DNA of 64,000 nucleotides from Alisma plantago-aquatica (Eukaryota > Streptophyta > Magnoliopsida > Alismatales > Alismataceae). Shown here piece after piece: positions 12,701-26,166 of the stretch (its first letter is position 1; each line of letters begins with the position of its first letter). The stretch spans positions 114,134,767 through 114,198,766 of the forward strand of contig OY856411.1 in assembly GCA_963693085.1 (NCBI GenBank). The letters run 5' to 3'. A program made the translations under genes and the position numbers. The notes below the pieces were generated by a model. The model saw nothing but the letters and a program-made list of their open reading frames with translations. It had not been told where the DNA came from and searched no databases.

Positions 12701-13600
12701 GATCTTCATACCAAAGTGATGTTGGTATGTCATTTTTCATAATACATTTAAGAACATGAGTATGTCTTATCTATAAACGTTGACAAACATGACTTCCTGG
12801 TTGACCATATATGGTATTGGCATGTATCTCAAACCATCCCTTGAAGCACTACAAAAGGTGAGGCATCTTTCCCTTTGTTTTGGAGATGCTAACACTGGAT
12901 CACTTATCAAATTTTCCTTCAGCATTCAGAAAGAATGTTGACACCGACGCGAACAACTATCATTCCATACAAGAAGGAACACCTTTCCTAGTAAACCATG
13001 TTATGTGTAAAGCAACAGTGCTAAAATTTGGATGGACTTTCGTGTAGAAACCTACTACCCTTAAGAAGCTTTGCATCTCATTCGGTGTATGGGGTTGCTC
13101 CCACTCCTGCACTGTTTTCACCTTACTTGGCTTCACACAACATACTTAGCAAACATATCATAACCCCATGAATATGCTTTAGTCAACCCCAAACTCACTC
13201 TTGATGAACTTGAACATAGTTATTGTTTCTCCAACAATTCTAGGGTTTAGCAAAGATGGTGTACATGTTGTTGTCCATCTCTGAGGCACTTGATATGTTA
13301 TCAACAAAACTTGCCACAACCCATAAGAACTCGACCTGAGCACTCTGTTAATCAAGTCCATAAACACTATCGTTGCATTGCTTAGTCTAAACAAAACACC
13401 CATGGTCTCATAGTGACCATACCACTGATGTCATCCACTCTGATCTCATCTCATGATATCACAACCTCAGGTCTATCTGAAGGAACATCGTAACACCTAT
13501 CGACTAATCAACAAACCTGCTATCCTTGGAAGTGGTCTTGTCCAGCTATAGGTAGCCCATACACCTCATCATGGAATCACTCCTCTTCTTTCCAAACAAC
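12701..13600 (-). pseudogene. Element B reverse transcriptase / RNase H remnant
   Basis: On the minus strand, with frame changes, I read landmarks of Ty3/gypsy RT followed by RNase H: F-R-L-S-N-A-x-x-x-F-M-D-L-I-N-R-V (about 13385-13335), then V-K-T-V-Q-E-W-E-Q-P ... M-Q-S-F-L (about 13125-13070), L-T-R-K-G-V-P-S-like 'TRKGVPS' (about 12990), and an RNase H start like S-A-S-R-D-G-L (about 12845). The fold would copy element RNA into DNA and degrade the RNA strand. Catalytic Y/F-x-D-D cannot be found, and stops are frequent. The upstream continuation is displaced to 21659 and beyond by insertion of C. Confidence 0.8.
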
Positions 13601-13689
13601 ACTTGGGAGGTTTATCTTCAAACTCTCTCTCTCTAAGGAAGAGGAATACCAAAAGGCTCATCTAATAAACATCTTCAAACCCATGTACT

Positions 13690-15469
13690 TGTTGGGAAAT
13701 ACGAGCACAGAGTATAGCAGTGGAAACAAAAATTTTATCTATCTATCTTCCCGTAACATCAAGATTGTGTAAACTACTATGAAATAGGAAGGATGGTTTT
13801 AGCGAGTTATACCTAGTCCTAGAGAAAGTCCCAATGACAAAACTTACTTCTTTGCAATTGCTGACAAGTTTCTCTTAGACGGTGGTTGTGCAGCTCTTGG
13901 TCTTCACCACAAACAACAAACAAGAAAGCTTTTGCAGTGCTCTTGTGGTCGGGCCATGGACTGCAGGCTGTAGTTTTCCTCCTAGCAGTAGCCAATAGAC
14001 TCATGCCTCTAGAGACTCCACACATACCAACTAGAACTCATGTTGTTCACCAAGAATGGACATGAAAGAGTTCTCCCTCTCATTGGTGTACTAGTCACCA
14101 ACCTGCTCTACTACAATGACAACTTCTCAGTTGTTCTCTCCCATTATCTATCCCTCCCTGTCAAGTAGGATTTATATGGGCTCTCTTAGTTTCCACAATC
14201 AGAGAGGACAACAGTTGAACCAGTTGGTTCAAGGGAAGAACTAAGCCAATTCAAACTTCGATCAGTTTGACCCCCAAACAGCCATTTCAACAACTTGAGA
14301 TGCCCATCTGGCTGCCCAAATGGCAGTCTCACCCAGTGAGATGGTTGTTTGGCATACCTGGTCATCCAATCAAGCAACCAGTTGCATAAATTGAATACCT
14401 AAACACTTTAGTAATCAATCCAATTGTCATTCAAGATCAAACTCCTCTTCTAGATGAGTTCCTATGTGTGTGACCCTATAGGTCCCATATCATGTTGTCA
14501 ATGAGTGTCCATAACTAGCATATGACATCACAAGCAAAGAGTGGTGCCTAGTCTCACATCAGTGTTGCCCAAGTGAATGGAAAGTTGGAGAACAACTTCA
14601 GCCTACAATCTATTTAAGGTGTTGTAGTGATTGTATAATTCCTTTATCTCTGATATCCAAAATGAACTCAAGGCATGGAAGGTCATCCTCTCAATATTCA
14701 ATCCATATTTCTTGAACCAACAACAGACTATCTGAGATAATGTGAACTCAATATCATATATTGATTCACATGTGCATGTGCATGTGTTTTTCAGTCTCAC
14801 TTATCAAGTGATCAAGATATCATACTCTAGTAGGAGGGACAAATCTCATATCTATCACTCATAGTCTATCCATGTGCGTCAAAGTCACCCAATCATCATT
14901 GTCATAACAACCCATGTTTCAGGATTGCGTTTGATGATGTCAAAGTGTACCCAATGACATGTGACGAGTGCAGTGATTTCAGGTCTAAGAATCACAATCA
15001 CCACCTTCACTGCGAGAGATGATTGTGACCACCACAACCATGTATCACTCTCAAGGTGGGTCTATCCAATACACTATTCTCTAACATGTATTTGTGTGCA
15101 TGGTTTGCTATTTCCATATCATGACTAATGAGATTTAGTCATCAACCAACACACACTCTGATCTTATGTGTTATTGTTGTCTATCAACCTTCCACAATAA
15201 CAATCGATCAGGGACATAATGAGAATATGTATATTTACTCTTAAACATCCATATGATCTCATTGATAAGGTTAGTAACATGACAACATACGTCATTGAGT
15301 AATATAATTCTCTAGGCATTCACTTTGTATCCTCATTATCTCATAACTAAGTGAAACAGATGAATTGGAAGCTTGCCTTTTATAAATGTTATTATTAATC
15401 AAAAAAAATTAAGTAACTATGTCATCTTAATCATCATATGATTAGCTCTACGGGCAAACCTTACCAGTA
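13690..15469 (-). mobile_element. Element C: 3' LTR (1780 bp)
   Basis: Bounded by the polypurine tract at 15470 and the end CCCAACA at 13690. The block 14990-15469 matches the surviving 5' LTR piece 21167-21653. The U5 end resembles that of D ('accatccttcctatt' shared). On minus it has a TATA box near 14170, preceded by a cluster of short inverted words (14190-14370) resembling those in D's LTR and C's leader. Confidence 0.92.
14170..14177 (-). promoter_or_regulatory. TATA box of element C 3' LTR
   Basis: The minus strand reads CCCATATAAATCC here, a good TATA consensus, at the same relative place as the TATA boxes of element D LTRs. Confidence 0.55.
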
Positions 15470-15482
15470 GACTCCCACTTGC
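15470..15482 (-). other. Polypurine tract of element C
   Basis: The minus strand reads GCAAGTGGGAGTC immediately before the LTR start. D has the nearly identical ACAAGTGGGAGTC at 30913-30925. Confidence 0.85.
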
Positions 15483-15483
15483 A

Positions 15484-16880
15484 CTTAGATCCCATCACCA
15501 ATGGGTCTCATCCTTAGTGATCTAAACATGTCCAACATGCTTTTTTTGTGCTAGTGTTAAAATAGCAGGTCTGCAACACTTTGTTATTAGCTTGTATATT
15601 TCATGTTTCTTATCTCTACGCTCTAAGATGAAACTACTGTAATATGGTATCTGATATTCCTTGACTAAGAATTAGCTCCATAATTGTCACAGTATCACTA
15701 TTGTGTCATCAATGGTTGGAACATCTATAAGTTCATCATATGAACCTTTAGATCCATATAGTATCACTTTGTGTTCACAACATAAGTATACTTGGTTTCT
15801 ATTTTAGAATAATTAATGGCTATTAGTTCCAACTAATCAACACTTCTCTTTTAAATCAAACATATTTTAATTTGCGATCATTTTTGTCATTATAGAAGCT
15901 TGCATTGATATAACCCTTTACATCCAACTCTTCCTCTTATTGCTATCATCATTGACTAGCAATCTATCCTTCGTCACTTCTCAAGTGCTAATGGATATCT
16001 TTAATGACTTTCCAATCACCCTTATTGGAATTTATATCATTTTTTCATGTCCAATACATACAAGATTATATGGGATAAACACATTTATTGCATTCATGAT
16101 ACATTCATTGTTGGGGTTGGCCCATGAAATCTTATTCATGATATTTCCATTATTAACATGAATAGGAATATTGGGTTCATGAGAGACTAATCCAAATTCT
16201 CTCTCATTGAATCCATCCATGTTGAACACTTTCAACACATTGCTATTGTATGTGCTCAAACTTCCATTGTGAAACATTCAAGAACTATCACATAGGCCTT
16301 GATCATTATGGCATAAGATGTCTCACCTTATCCTTCATTATTGGAAGTTGTTTTCATTCCAAATCTTAATATTCACAATATTGAGATGTTATTCCTCATC
16401 ATATGTGGAATATTCATAGATGCTCTCACTAAATCTTTTGTAATCATAGATTTCATCTTATGTCTTGACTCAAGTCAACTCTTTGACTGTTTTGTCAAAA
16501 TAAAAGATCCCATTTTCTGAGATGCTTGTTTCAATCCCAGATTGAACTTTGTAGTTCACATACTTTATTTGCATTCTTGAAGTTATGAAACCTCTTAGTT
16601 TGTGTCACGTACACATCCTCCAATATTTCCCCTTAAGGAATCTAGTTTCCATCTTCATATGCTAAATCTATTAAACTAAAACAACAAGCATGACAATTGG
16701 TGAAGTAAATTTCTATCATGTTCAACAACTAGAATAGATTTGGAAAACCAATTCAACCAATATGTCCTTTTATGTTATCCATGTAGGTCTTTGCCACAAG
16801 ACCCTATTGCACCCTTTAGGTATTATTCCTTTAGGTAGTTCTATTAAGGTCCTACCTTGCTAGCTTACATGGATCCCATC
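15484..16880 (-). pseudogene. Element C reverse transcriptase / RNase H remnant
   Basis: Aligned by eye with the better-preserved D pol. Minus-strand pieces correspond to the RT start (about 16860-16700), the region of the 'VYMTQPEGF..NKVCKLQ' segment (about 16620-16540), and the RNase H block E-E-E-L-D-V-K-G-Y-I-N-A-S-F (about 15945-15895). The last codons before the polypurine tract also agree. The reading frame breaks many times and the YVDD active site is not recognisable. This copy is much more decayed than D although the two are the same family. Confidence 0.75.
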
Positions 16881-18200
16881 ATGACCTTGAGTCATTACTC
16901 AGATTATGGTATTCAATGGCTTCTAGTTGATTAGTTGGCTCATCCTCTATAACCAACCCATCTAAAATGTTGGATTCATAATCCTCTAATCTCATATGTG
17001 TTCTACTAGAACTATTTTGTTCTGTGTCACATGACAAATTTGAGATTCCACAACAACTTGTGATTCTCATAGTTCTCATTGTACCTCTTTTTTGATCTCG
17101 AACATTTTGAGTTCTACTTTTACTCCCACTGTTTCTTTAATAACTCAGTTATCCTATCAACAAAACACTTTTGTTATTGGAATGGGATTAATAGTAGCAT
17201 TCAACAATTATGGTATGTGGATAAACCTTCTCAAGAAACTACTTTCTCAAGGTGGGTTCAATCTTTTAGACCTATTGGAACATTCCCAAATCATATCATA
17301 TATGATGTCTTACAAAACCATTCATGTCGTACATTATTTAGTGATAAGTATATATATGTGAGGATATAAGAAGATCAGATTAATTGATAATTATATCATG
17401 ACTCATCATGGTAAATTTCCTTCATTTTGACACATCATTATGTTTAGATGGACTTGACTTGTGATACATTGTCACAGTTCATTCCTAAAGGTGCTCAAGG
17501 TATTGATATAAAATTATTTCAACAATTGATCATCTCAAAGTATCATAATACTTTAATTAGTGTCAGACTTCATTTACAATCTCCTTGAACATTTTCAAGA
17601 GATTCATGATTTCATTTCATTTGGTACATATCATCATATTACCAGTAAATGAAAATGAAGTACTACTTAATTATATGTAGCATTCATTCCATAAGATCTT
17701 CATGCATCATATTCATAAGGTCTAATGAAAGCTTTATCCTCCTACTGCATTTAGTGAAGGACACCATGGCATATCATGTGTGAATAAGACTTGCATGTTT
17801 CCTTAGGTTCAATAACCAAGGGAATCTATATCAACATCAATATGTATTATAGGCATGATATTTCTCATATTCGCACAAGATGACTAATGCTAATGATAGT
17901 CTTGAGTTATCAATTATAATCATTTGGTACAAATATTATAAACATTCACCTTTGGATCATTTTGTTTAAATATCACAAGATGTTTTAGGGCCAATGCCAT
18001 GCAAGATCATATCTTTGAAATAGAAACACTAATCATTCTTTATTGATTATCATCCTTGCCCATACAAGATGCATAAAGAAAATGTTTCTATTGTAATGGT
18101 GTAATGAAATAGCAGTTCTAATAACTCTATTACATACCCATTGGGCTAAGTTAAATTTAGGCTATGGCTTCCACAACACTTGCTATGCCTTGTCTATATT
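16879..18200 (-). pseudogene. Element C integrase remnant (copia)
   Basis: Minus-strand pieces match the D integrase: a segment like E-S-L-E-M-F-K-E-I-V-N-E-V (about 17610-17570), a decayed S-K-H-N-D-V-S-K (about 17440), and near 17000-16890 I-L-D-G-L-V-I-E-D-E-P-T-N-Q-L-E-A-I-E, which precedes RT in D (I-I-D-D-D-P-T-T-Y-L-E-A-I-E). The protease segment expected around 18150-18300 is hardly readable. Plus ORFs at 17079-17369 and 18164-18463 are shadows. Confidence 0.7.
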
Positions 18201-18359
18201 TGTCCTTCGATGAAGGCCTTTACTTCTTGTCAGATCATGCACATCAGTATGTCAGATCTCTATTTGGTATCACATATGAAAATGAAGAAGTAATGAAATT
18301 TATCTTATGTTGTTTATACCTAAAGTGGAGGCCTCAGTGCCATCCTTCTTCTTCTTTAG

Positions 18360-19168
18360 TTCCTCTAACCAGAGTGGGTAATTTCTCTTCCAATGTCCAT
18401 GCCGATGACAATGGTGACAATCACCTCTTTATTTCTTTCTCCACCTTTTACCTTGAGATCTAAAGACTTGGCTTCTGGCTAGCTTTAGAACTTTTCTTAG
18501 ATTTTCCTTTGTCTTTAGACTTCCCTTTAGTATTGTTGATCATCATCACAAACTTATGCTTTTCTTTCTTCATTTTTGTCTCAGTTGTCCTCAACATGCC
18601 CAATAACTTTGTCAATCGCTTGTCAAAGTCGTTCATGATGTAATTCATGATAAACTGATTATATGACTCTAGAAAGGACTACAGAATCACGTCAGTGGCC
18701 AACTCTTGACCCAAGGGGAATCCCAGTCTAGCTAGATTCTCCACATACCCAATGAGCTTGAGTACATGAGGACCTACTGGATCTCCTTCTATCATGTTGC
18801 ACTTGAACAGTGCCTTGACATCATATCTCTCATGTCTTACCTAATCTTAGTACATGGTTTTGAGATGTCTGACCATCTCAATCACCCCCCATATTCTCAT
18901 GCTACCTTTGCAACTCATGGTTCATGTATCATAACATCAGACACTTCACATCCACGACATCCTTAGTATGCTTCATGTAAGCATCCTTATCAGCCTTTGG
19001 TGCATTTTGAGGTGGTTCCTCTGGTTCTAGCATTTCCAGAACATAGAGCTTTTGCTCCTGTGTGAGAACAATTCTTAGCATCCTGAACCAGTCATGGAAG
19101 TTGTTCCCAATTAATTTGTCCTTCTCAAGGACCAATCGTAGAGAAAAGTGATTGTTGTTTTTTGTCAT
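18360..19168 (-). pseudogene. Element C gag remnant with broken zinc knuckle
   Basis: The N-terminal part (19168-18929, 79 aa) reads K-L-I-G-N-N-F-H-D-W-F-R-M-L-R-I-V-L, the typical start of a copia Gag capsid domain. The C-terminal part (18648-18460) reads L-L-G-M-L-R-T-T-E and then a lysine-rich run. A zinc knuckle follows at 18419-18378: C-H-H-C-H-R-H-G-H-W-K-R-N-Y. In the C-x2-C-x4-H-x4-C pattern the last cysteine is Y, one G-to-A change away. Gag would form the particle and bind RNA. A stop and frame breaks separate the pieces. D keeps only the two ends of the same gene. Confidence 0.85.
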
Positions 19169-21111
<1,943 letters not shown>

Positions 21112-21112
21112 T

Positions 21113-21117
<5 letters not shown>

Positions 21118-21166
<49 letters not shown>
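21118..21166. repeat. (AT)n microsatellite right of the MITE
   Basis: About 49 bases of AT repeat between the MITE right end (plus TGACT) and the surviving LTR sequence of element C. Confidence 0.95.
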
Positions 21167-21169
<3 letters not shown>

Positions 21170-21653
21170 TCTAAGAATCACAATCACCACCCTCGCTCTG
21201 AGAGATGACTGTGGAAACCACAACCGTGTGTCACTCTCAAGGTGGGTCTGTTTGATACATTGTTCTTAAACATGTATTTGTGTGCTTGGTTTGATATTGC
21301 CATAGCATGACTAATGAGATTTAGTCATAAACCAACTCACACTCTAATCTTATGTGTTATTGTTGTCTATCAACCTTCCACAATAACAATTGATCAGGGA
21401 CATAACAAAAATATGTATATGTACTCTTAACATCTATATGATCTCATCCACAAGGTTAGTAACTTGAAAACATATTTCATTGATTAATATGATTCTCTAG
21501 ACATTCACTTTGTATCCTCGTTATCTCATAATTGATTGAAATAGATGAATTGGAAGCTTATCTTTTATAAATGTTATTATTAATCAAATCCTTTTAGGTA
21601 ATTATTCCATCGCAATCATCATATGATTGACTCTACGGGCATACCTTACAACA
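21167..21653 (-). mobile_element. Element C: truncated 5' LTR (487 bp left)
   Basis: Matches 14990-15469 in the 3' LTR. It starts (minus) TGTTGTAAGGTATGCCC at 21653. The remaining ~1.3 kb, with promoter, R and U5, and the primer-binding site are gone, so this copy cannot be transcribed from its own 5' LTR. Confidence 0.9.
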
Positions 21654-21658
21654 ATACT

Positions 21659-22883
21659 ACTGGTGCACCCTGGATGGTCAGACTCATCACCTTGCTATCT
21701 ACCTCATGTGGGCTATAAGGAACTCACATCCCGATCTCATCTACATACCCATCATCATAATCAACTCAAAATGCATTGTAGGAGTCTTCCTATCTCTTGG
21801 AAGGCTCAAAAAGTATGTCTGTCACAAAACATCATGATCTTGGAGATATAATCCAAAACATCCATGTGTCACACCAAGATATCTACTCCCAGGATTATAA
21901 CAATTTCACGCGTACCAAATGGCATAAGATCCACTTGAAATTTGTGCCCCAAAAAGAAAGAACACAAATGAAAACATTCTTCCCACAACACAACAACACT
22001 TTCTAGGGGTTACTAACAAGGGGGTTATTGATTCTACCTTCATCATGTAAGTTACAATTTTTATGAGCCATTTTACCTTTTTCATTTTAGTTCTTTGCCA
22101 TCAGTATAGGAATTATTATGATTATTGTACTTCATTGCTATTTCTTGTTGTGATTTATTATTCTTATGTGCATGTTCTCTCATGTTATCATGTTTTCTCA
22201 TTCACTTATCAAGGGGTAATTCATCATATTTCACATTTTCTTCACTTATCTAGGATCATTTCTCTTTAATTTCTTATATATGTCATGATGATTTTACTTT
22301 TATCACTTTCTTACATACATAGATTGGTCTGATATTAGCACAGATTCCACTATATTCACCTATCATTGTTCTTATTTATCTTCTCATGTGACGCTTATCT
22401 CAAGAGTTCTCTTCTTGTTACATGGATTTTATACTTGCATATTTCCATTAACACAGATCTATCTCTCTTTTACTTCATTACCTTCTAAAATTATAGTTTT
22501 AAGACCTCCTTTTTAGGTTATTTGTATTCATATTTCTATTTCATGGTGTTGTATCTTTCTCTTTAGTTACCAGACATAAAGATTTTTTATGAGTTATGAT
22601 GTGATATTCACCTTTCTTTAGGGTAGGGTTAAGATGTTTTCACCGTGATTTATTATTTATTATGCTGTTTAGATTGTTTCAAATCAACTACTTGATCAGA
22701 GTAACCAGAAAGATAACACTCTAACAATTCCACACGTACCTTTTCTTCAATAAGTGAACACATGGCCAGGGCTTTCAAGTACTGAGATTAGGCTATATGC
22801 ATCATGTTTACATGTCGTGTTCCTTATTTGGTCATCATTCTAGTCCTAAGTCCTATTGTCTATGAAGACTCAGCAAACCTAAA
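21659..22883 (-). pseudogene. Element B gag/protease remnant
   Basis: Continuation of B internal DNA displaced by C. On minus about 21905-21780 reads like the end of a Ty3/gypsy protease region: I-L-G-V-D ... D-Y-I-S-K ... C-D-R-H-T-F, which in the family is the 'LGMDWL ... D' stretch before RT. The gag part (about 22800-22000) is unreadable, apart from a short stretch near 22770-22700 (A-M-C-S-L-I-E-E-K-V-R-V-E). Plus-strand ORFs here are shadows. Confidence 0.5.
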
Positions 22884-22895
22884 GATTTGATACCA
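22884..22895 (-). other. Decayed primer-binding site of element B
   Basis: The minus strand reads TGGTATCAAATC, 10 of 12 bases of the tRNA-iMet complement, lying just downstream of the inferred LTR end. Confidence 0.5.
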
Positions 22896-22902
22896 CCAAA
22901 TC

Positions 22903-23971
22903 TGACACCTCATCAATCTAAACAATTACTCAAACACAAAACACGATCGATCACTAATTAATCACATAGCAGGAAAAGGGGATAATTAAAATCGATTTAA
23001 ACATCACCATCATGCTCAGAAACATTTACATAAAACCCCAAAAACATGTTATATTCATATATCATGCCAAGTATCCTTTACAAATTACTCTATGGCCTCA
23101 GCCACAACATACATATATACATAAGAACATGATCCATATATACCACATGTACAAGCATCAGATTTTACCATAAGATCGAGTCGATTAAAACATTGTATAC
23201 AAAATTTCCTTCCTAGACCTAAGAGTACATGGATGACTCTAGGACACACTAGACATCTAAACAACCTTCTTTAAGGTCTATAACCACAACTCCTCCTTAC
23301 TACCATGGGTCTGCTACCAATCACCTAAAAAGATGTGGTGACCCACGAGGTGAGACCCATGTCCCAGTGAGAGACATAACTGTAACAACGCTTGTTGATT
23401 ACAAAAGATAATTCAATTAAATAAATTAATAATATTAAGAAATTGAAATAGATAGATTAGATTATATAATAGAATAGAAATATTAGATATAAAATTTCTT
23501 GGGAACAGTACTAGTTAAAGTCTTATTTGTAGCATAGAAAGATTAACATTATTCTCAGGAGATCAAGTGTAGTTAACATCATGGTAATGACTATCATCGT
23601 AAGCCTAACTAGTATCATAAACATAGCTAACAGTATTAGCAGGTCTAATAGGCTAAGTAGATCTACATCATGAATAGAGCTAACAGCATAAGCACAATTA
23701 TTTGCATAAGCACAATTATTTGCATAAGCATGACTAGCAGTATAAGCATATCTAACAGAATGAGATAACTATTATCATAAAACATAACCAATAGTAGCAA
23801 TATATCTAAGAACATAAGCATGGCTACTTCTGCTAATACACTATACAACTTCTTATATGTGAAAAGAGCAAACAAGGGTTATCGTCTAATGTGAAGCGAT
23901 GTGTATAACCCTAGCAGATATACTACACGGCTGGATTACATCTTTTATTTGACCCTGGGGAGAGTGAGGTA
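22903..23971 (-). mobile_element. Element B: 5' LTR, U5-side part
   Basis: LTR DNA between the decayed PBS and the D insertion. The minus end would be ...GGTGTCA near 22903. Together with 33127-36736 the LTR would be about 4.7 kb. The boundary is inferred from the PBS, since the matching 3' LTR part is outside the window. It contains a small tandem repeat at 23684-23730. The ORF 23663-23875 is a shadow of that repeat. Confidence 0.55.
23684..23730. repeat. Short tandem repeat with CATAAGCA words
   Basis: GCATAAGCACAATTATTT occurs twice in tandem, followed by a third partial GCATAAGCA. Related GTATAAGCA follows. Confidence 0.85.
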
Positions 23972-25149
23972 TGTTGTTATGTATGCCCATAGAGCAAGTC
24001 ATGTGATGATTGTAATGGGATACTTTGTAAATAATTTGAATACTAATAAAGGAAATTTCTGATCTATATGTTTTAACTATTTCTGAGATGATAGTGTAAC
24101 ATGAAAGATATCTAAAGAATTGTTTTACTCGATGACGTATGCTTTTAGGTTCAGGACCTAAACGATGAGATCATACAGATGTTAAGAGTATACATTCTTT
24201 TTTAGTCCCTAGTCAGTTGTTATTATGGAAATAACCATAGACATCAATATCACTAAAGACTAGATTGTGTGTTGGTTGATGACAGAATCTCATTAGTCAT
24301 GATATAGTGATATCAAACCAAGCACATAGGTACTTGTTAGAGAACAAGTGTACCGGACAAACCCACCGTGAAAGTGACACATGGAACCATGATTTGGTAG
24401 TCACAGTCAGCTCTCACAGTGATGGTGGTGAGTGTGATTCTTTGACCTAAAATCACTACACTCGACACATGTCGTTGGGTATACTTTGACATCATCAAAT
24501 GCAGTCATGAAACATGGGTTGTTATAAAGGTGATGATTGGGTGACTTTGACACATGGGGCATTTGAGGGGTGAGTGATAGATATGGGATTTGTCCTTCCT
24601 AAGGGAGTTTGATGTCCATGGCCACTTGATGAGTAGGATTGAGAAATGCATGTACATGCATGTGTGAATCAATATGTGATATTGATGTCACACACATCTC
24701 ACCCAGTCTGCTCTGAGATCAAGGAAATGGATGAATGTTGAAAGGATGACTGCACCATGCCTTGAGTTCATTCAGGACATTAGTGACAAAGGAATTATAC
24801 ATTCACTGTAACACCATTCACGGATTGTAGGATTGAAAGTTGTTCTCCAACTTTCTATTTCACTTGGGTAGCACTGATGTGCGACTAGGCACCACTCTTT
24901 GCTTGTGAAGTCATAAGTGTTATGGACTTTCACTGCCAATGTGAAATGGACATGCAGGGTCACACACATAGGATTTAACCTAGAAGAGGAGTTTATCTAC
25001 AAATGATGTTTAGATTGAATACTAAAGGAGTTTAGTAGTTCAATTAAACACTCAGTTGATTGATAGCTCAAAATCATAGTGTTCAAGGTGTTGGACCAAT
25101 TGATTAGAGTATCGGATTGATTGAAACTACAATTGACTAATTTTGCACA

Positions 25150-25560
25150 GTCTGCACTTCCAACCGATTGGCTAATGTGATGAAATGATCGGCTTAGGTT
25201 GGCAAACCAATCGGCTCAACTGGTGAGATGATCGGCTCATGTATCAATGAGACGATCGAGTCAATTGTTGAACCAGTCAATTCATGTGACCAACTGAGAT
25301 CATTTGGAAAGTCAAAAGACTATTTTGCAAATACAATTTGTTTCACTTGTACAAATTCAATTTGGACAAGGATTAATATTTGATTAATCAGAAACAAATA
25401 TGAAAGTCAATTCGAGCTGGACTAGGAGCATGAACTGATCGGCTCAAGCATGAACCGATCGGATCAAATGCCCCAAACGATCGGTTCAGGTGTGAACCGA
25501 TCGGCTGAGGTCACCAACCGACCGTTTCAGGGTTGAAACGATCAGTTCAGCTGGCGCATT
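25150..25560 (+). promoter_or_regulatory. Cluster of GATCGG-type words upstream of D promoter
   Basis: A dense series of GATCGG / CCGATCGGCTCA / ACGATCGGTTCAGG variants, alternating with the complementary half (AACCGATC), ending about 90 bases before the TATA box. It is repeated at 32110-32500 in the 3' LTR. Short reiterated U3 motifs act as enhancers in some plant copia elements (Tnt1 is the known case). Function here is inferred. Confidence 0.6.
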
Positions 25561-25647
25561 TGGTTGTTTTGTAGAAAATCTCGAACCCTTCTACTCCTGC
25601 TTTAGTCCCGCATTGCCCGGGGTAGAGAACCCTGTCCCATGACCCTC

Positions 25648-25658
25648 CTATATATATG
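25648..25658 (+). promoter_or_regulatory. TATA box of element D 5' LTR
   Basis: CTATATATATGG after a C/G-rich stretch, matched by CTATATATAGG at 32582-32592 in the 3' LTR. A leader that is GC-richer than its surroundings follows. Confidence 0.65.
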
Positions 25659-26166
25659 GGTATTGGTGGCTTCTCAAAGTACAACTCAGAACACCAGTTG
25701 CTCTATAAATTTGTCGTTCTCTTTGGTTTTGGTACCTGAGAGAGCCCGAGCAAGTGCTACCCGATAAGGGAGGCACAGCGAGGGAAAGACAACTATAGAA
25801 AGGCAACTGGTTGTAGGAGAGTGTGTCGGCGACTAGTACATCGACAGGAGGGTGCGACTCCTTCTGATTCCTTGTGGGACAAGGAGATCGGAGTTCCAGG
25901 AAGTCCGTGTGGATGACTGTAGAGGTGGGAGACTTCTTCCGCTCGGAGGACATATGTCAATCCCGACAGTCTCAGTGAGACTAGGAGTTGCACAGACACT
26001 GTCTAAGACCGGAGGTGAAGACCGTGCAAGCTGCGAAGTAACATCATTGAGCAAGCCTCGGGACAAGGTGCGCCTCTACAAACCATCCTTCCTATTGTAT
26101 AGATGTTGAAGTGATTCCTTTATTCTGGGTTTGGGAGAAGAAAAGTTTTGTTTTCGATGCCTTCTC

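Larger units (their letters stand above)
23972..26166 (+). mobile_element. Element D: 5' LTR, missing its last ~21 bases
   Basis: Collinear with 30926-33100. After GCCTTCTC (26166) the two copies part. The terminal 21 bases of the 3' LTR and the expected PBS have no counterpart here. The ORFs at 25648-26109 sit in the transcript leader and differ between the two LTRs, so they are not genes. Confidence 0.92.

Noticed and set aside
17079..17369. Plus ORFs of 89-96 aa in element C
   Set aside because: Antisense shadows of the C integrase/RT remnant on the minus strand.
25648..26109. ORFs on both strands in D's LTR leader (also 32691-33043)
   Set aside because: Lie in LTR R/U5, lengths and starts differ between the two LTRs, no domain.
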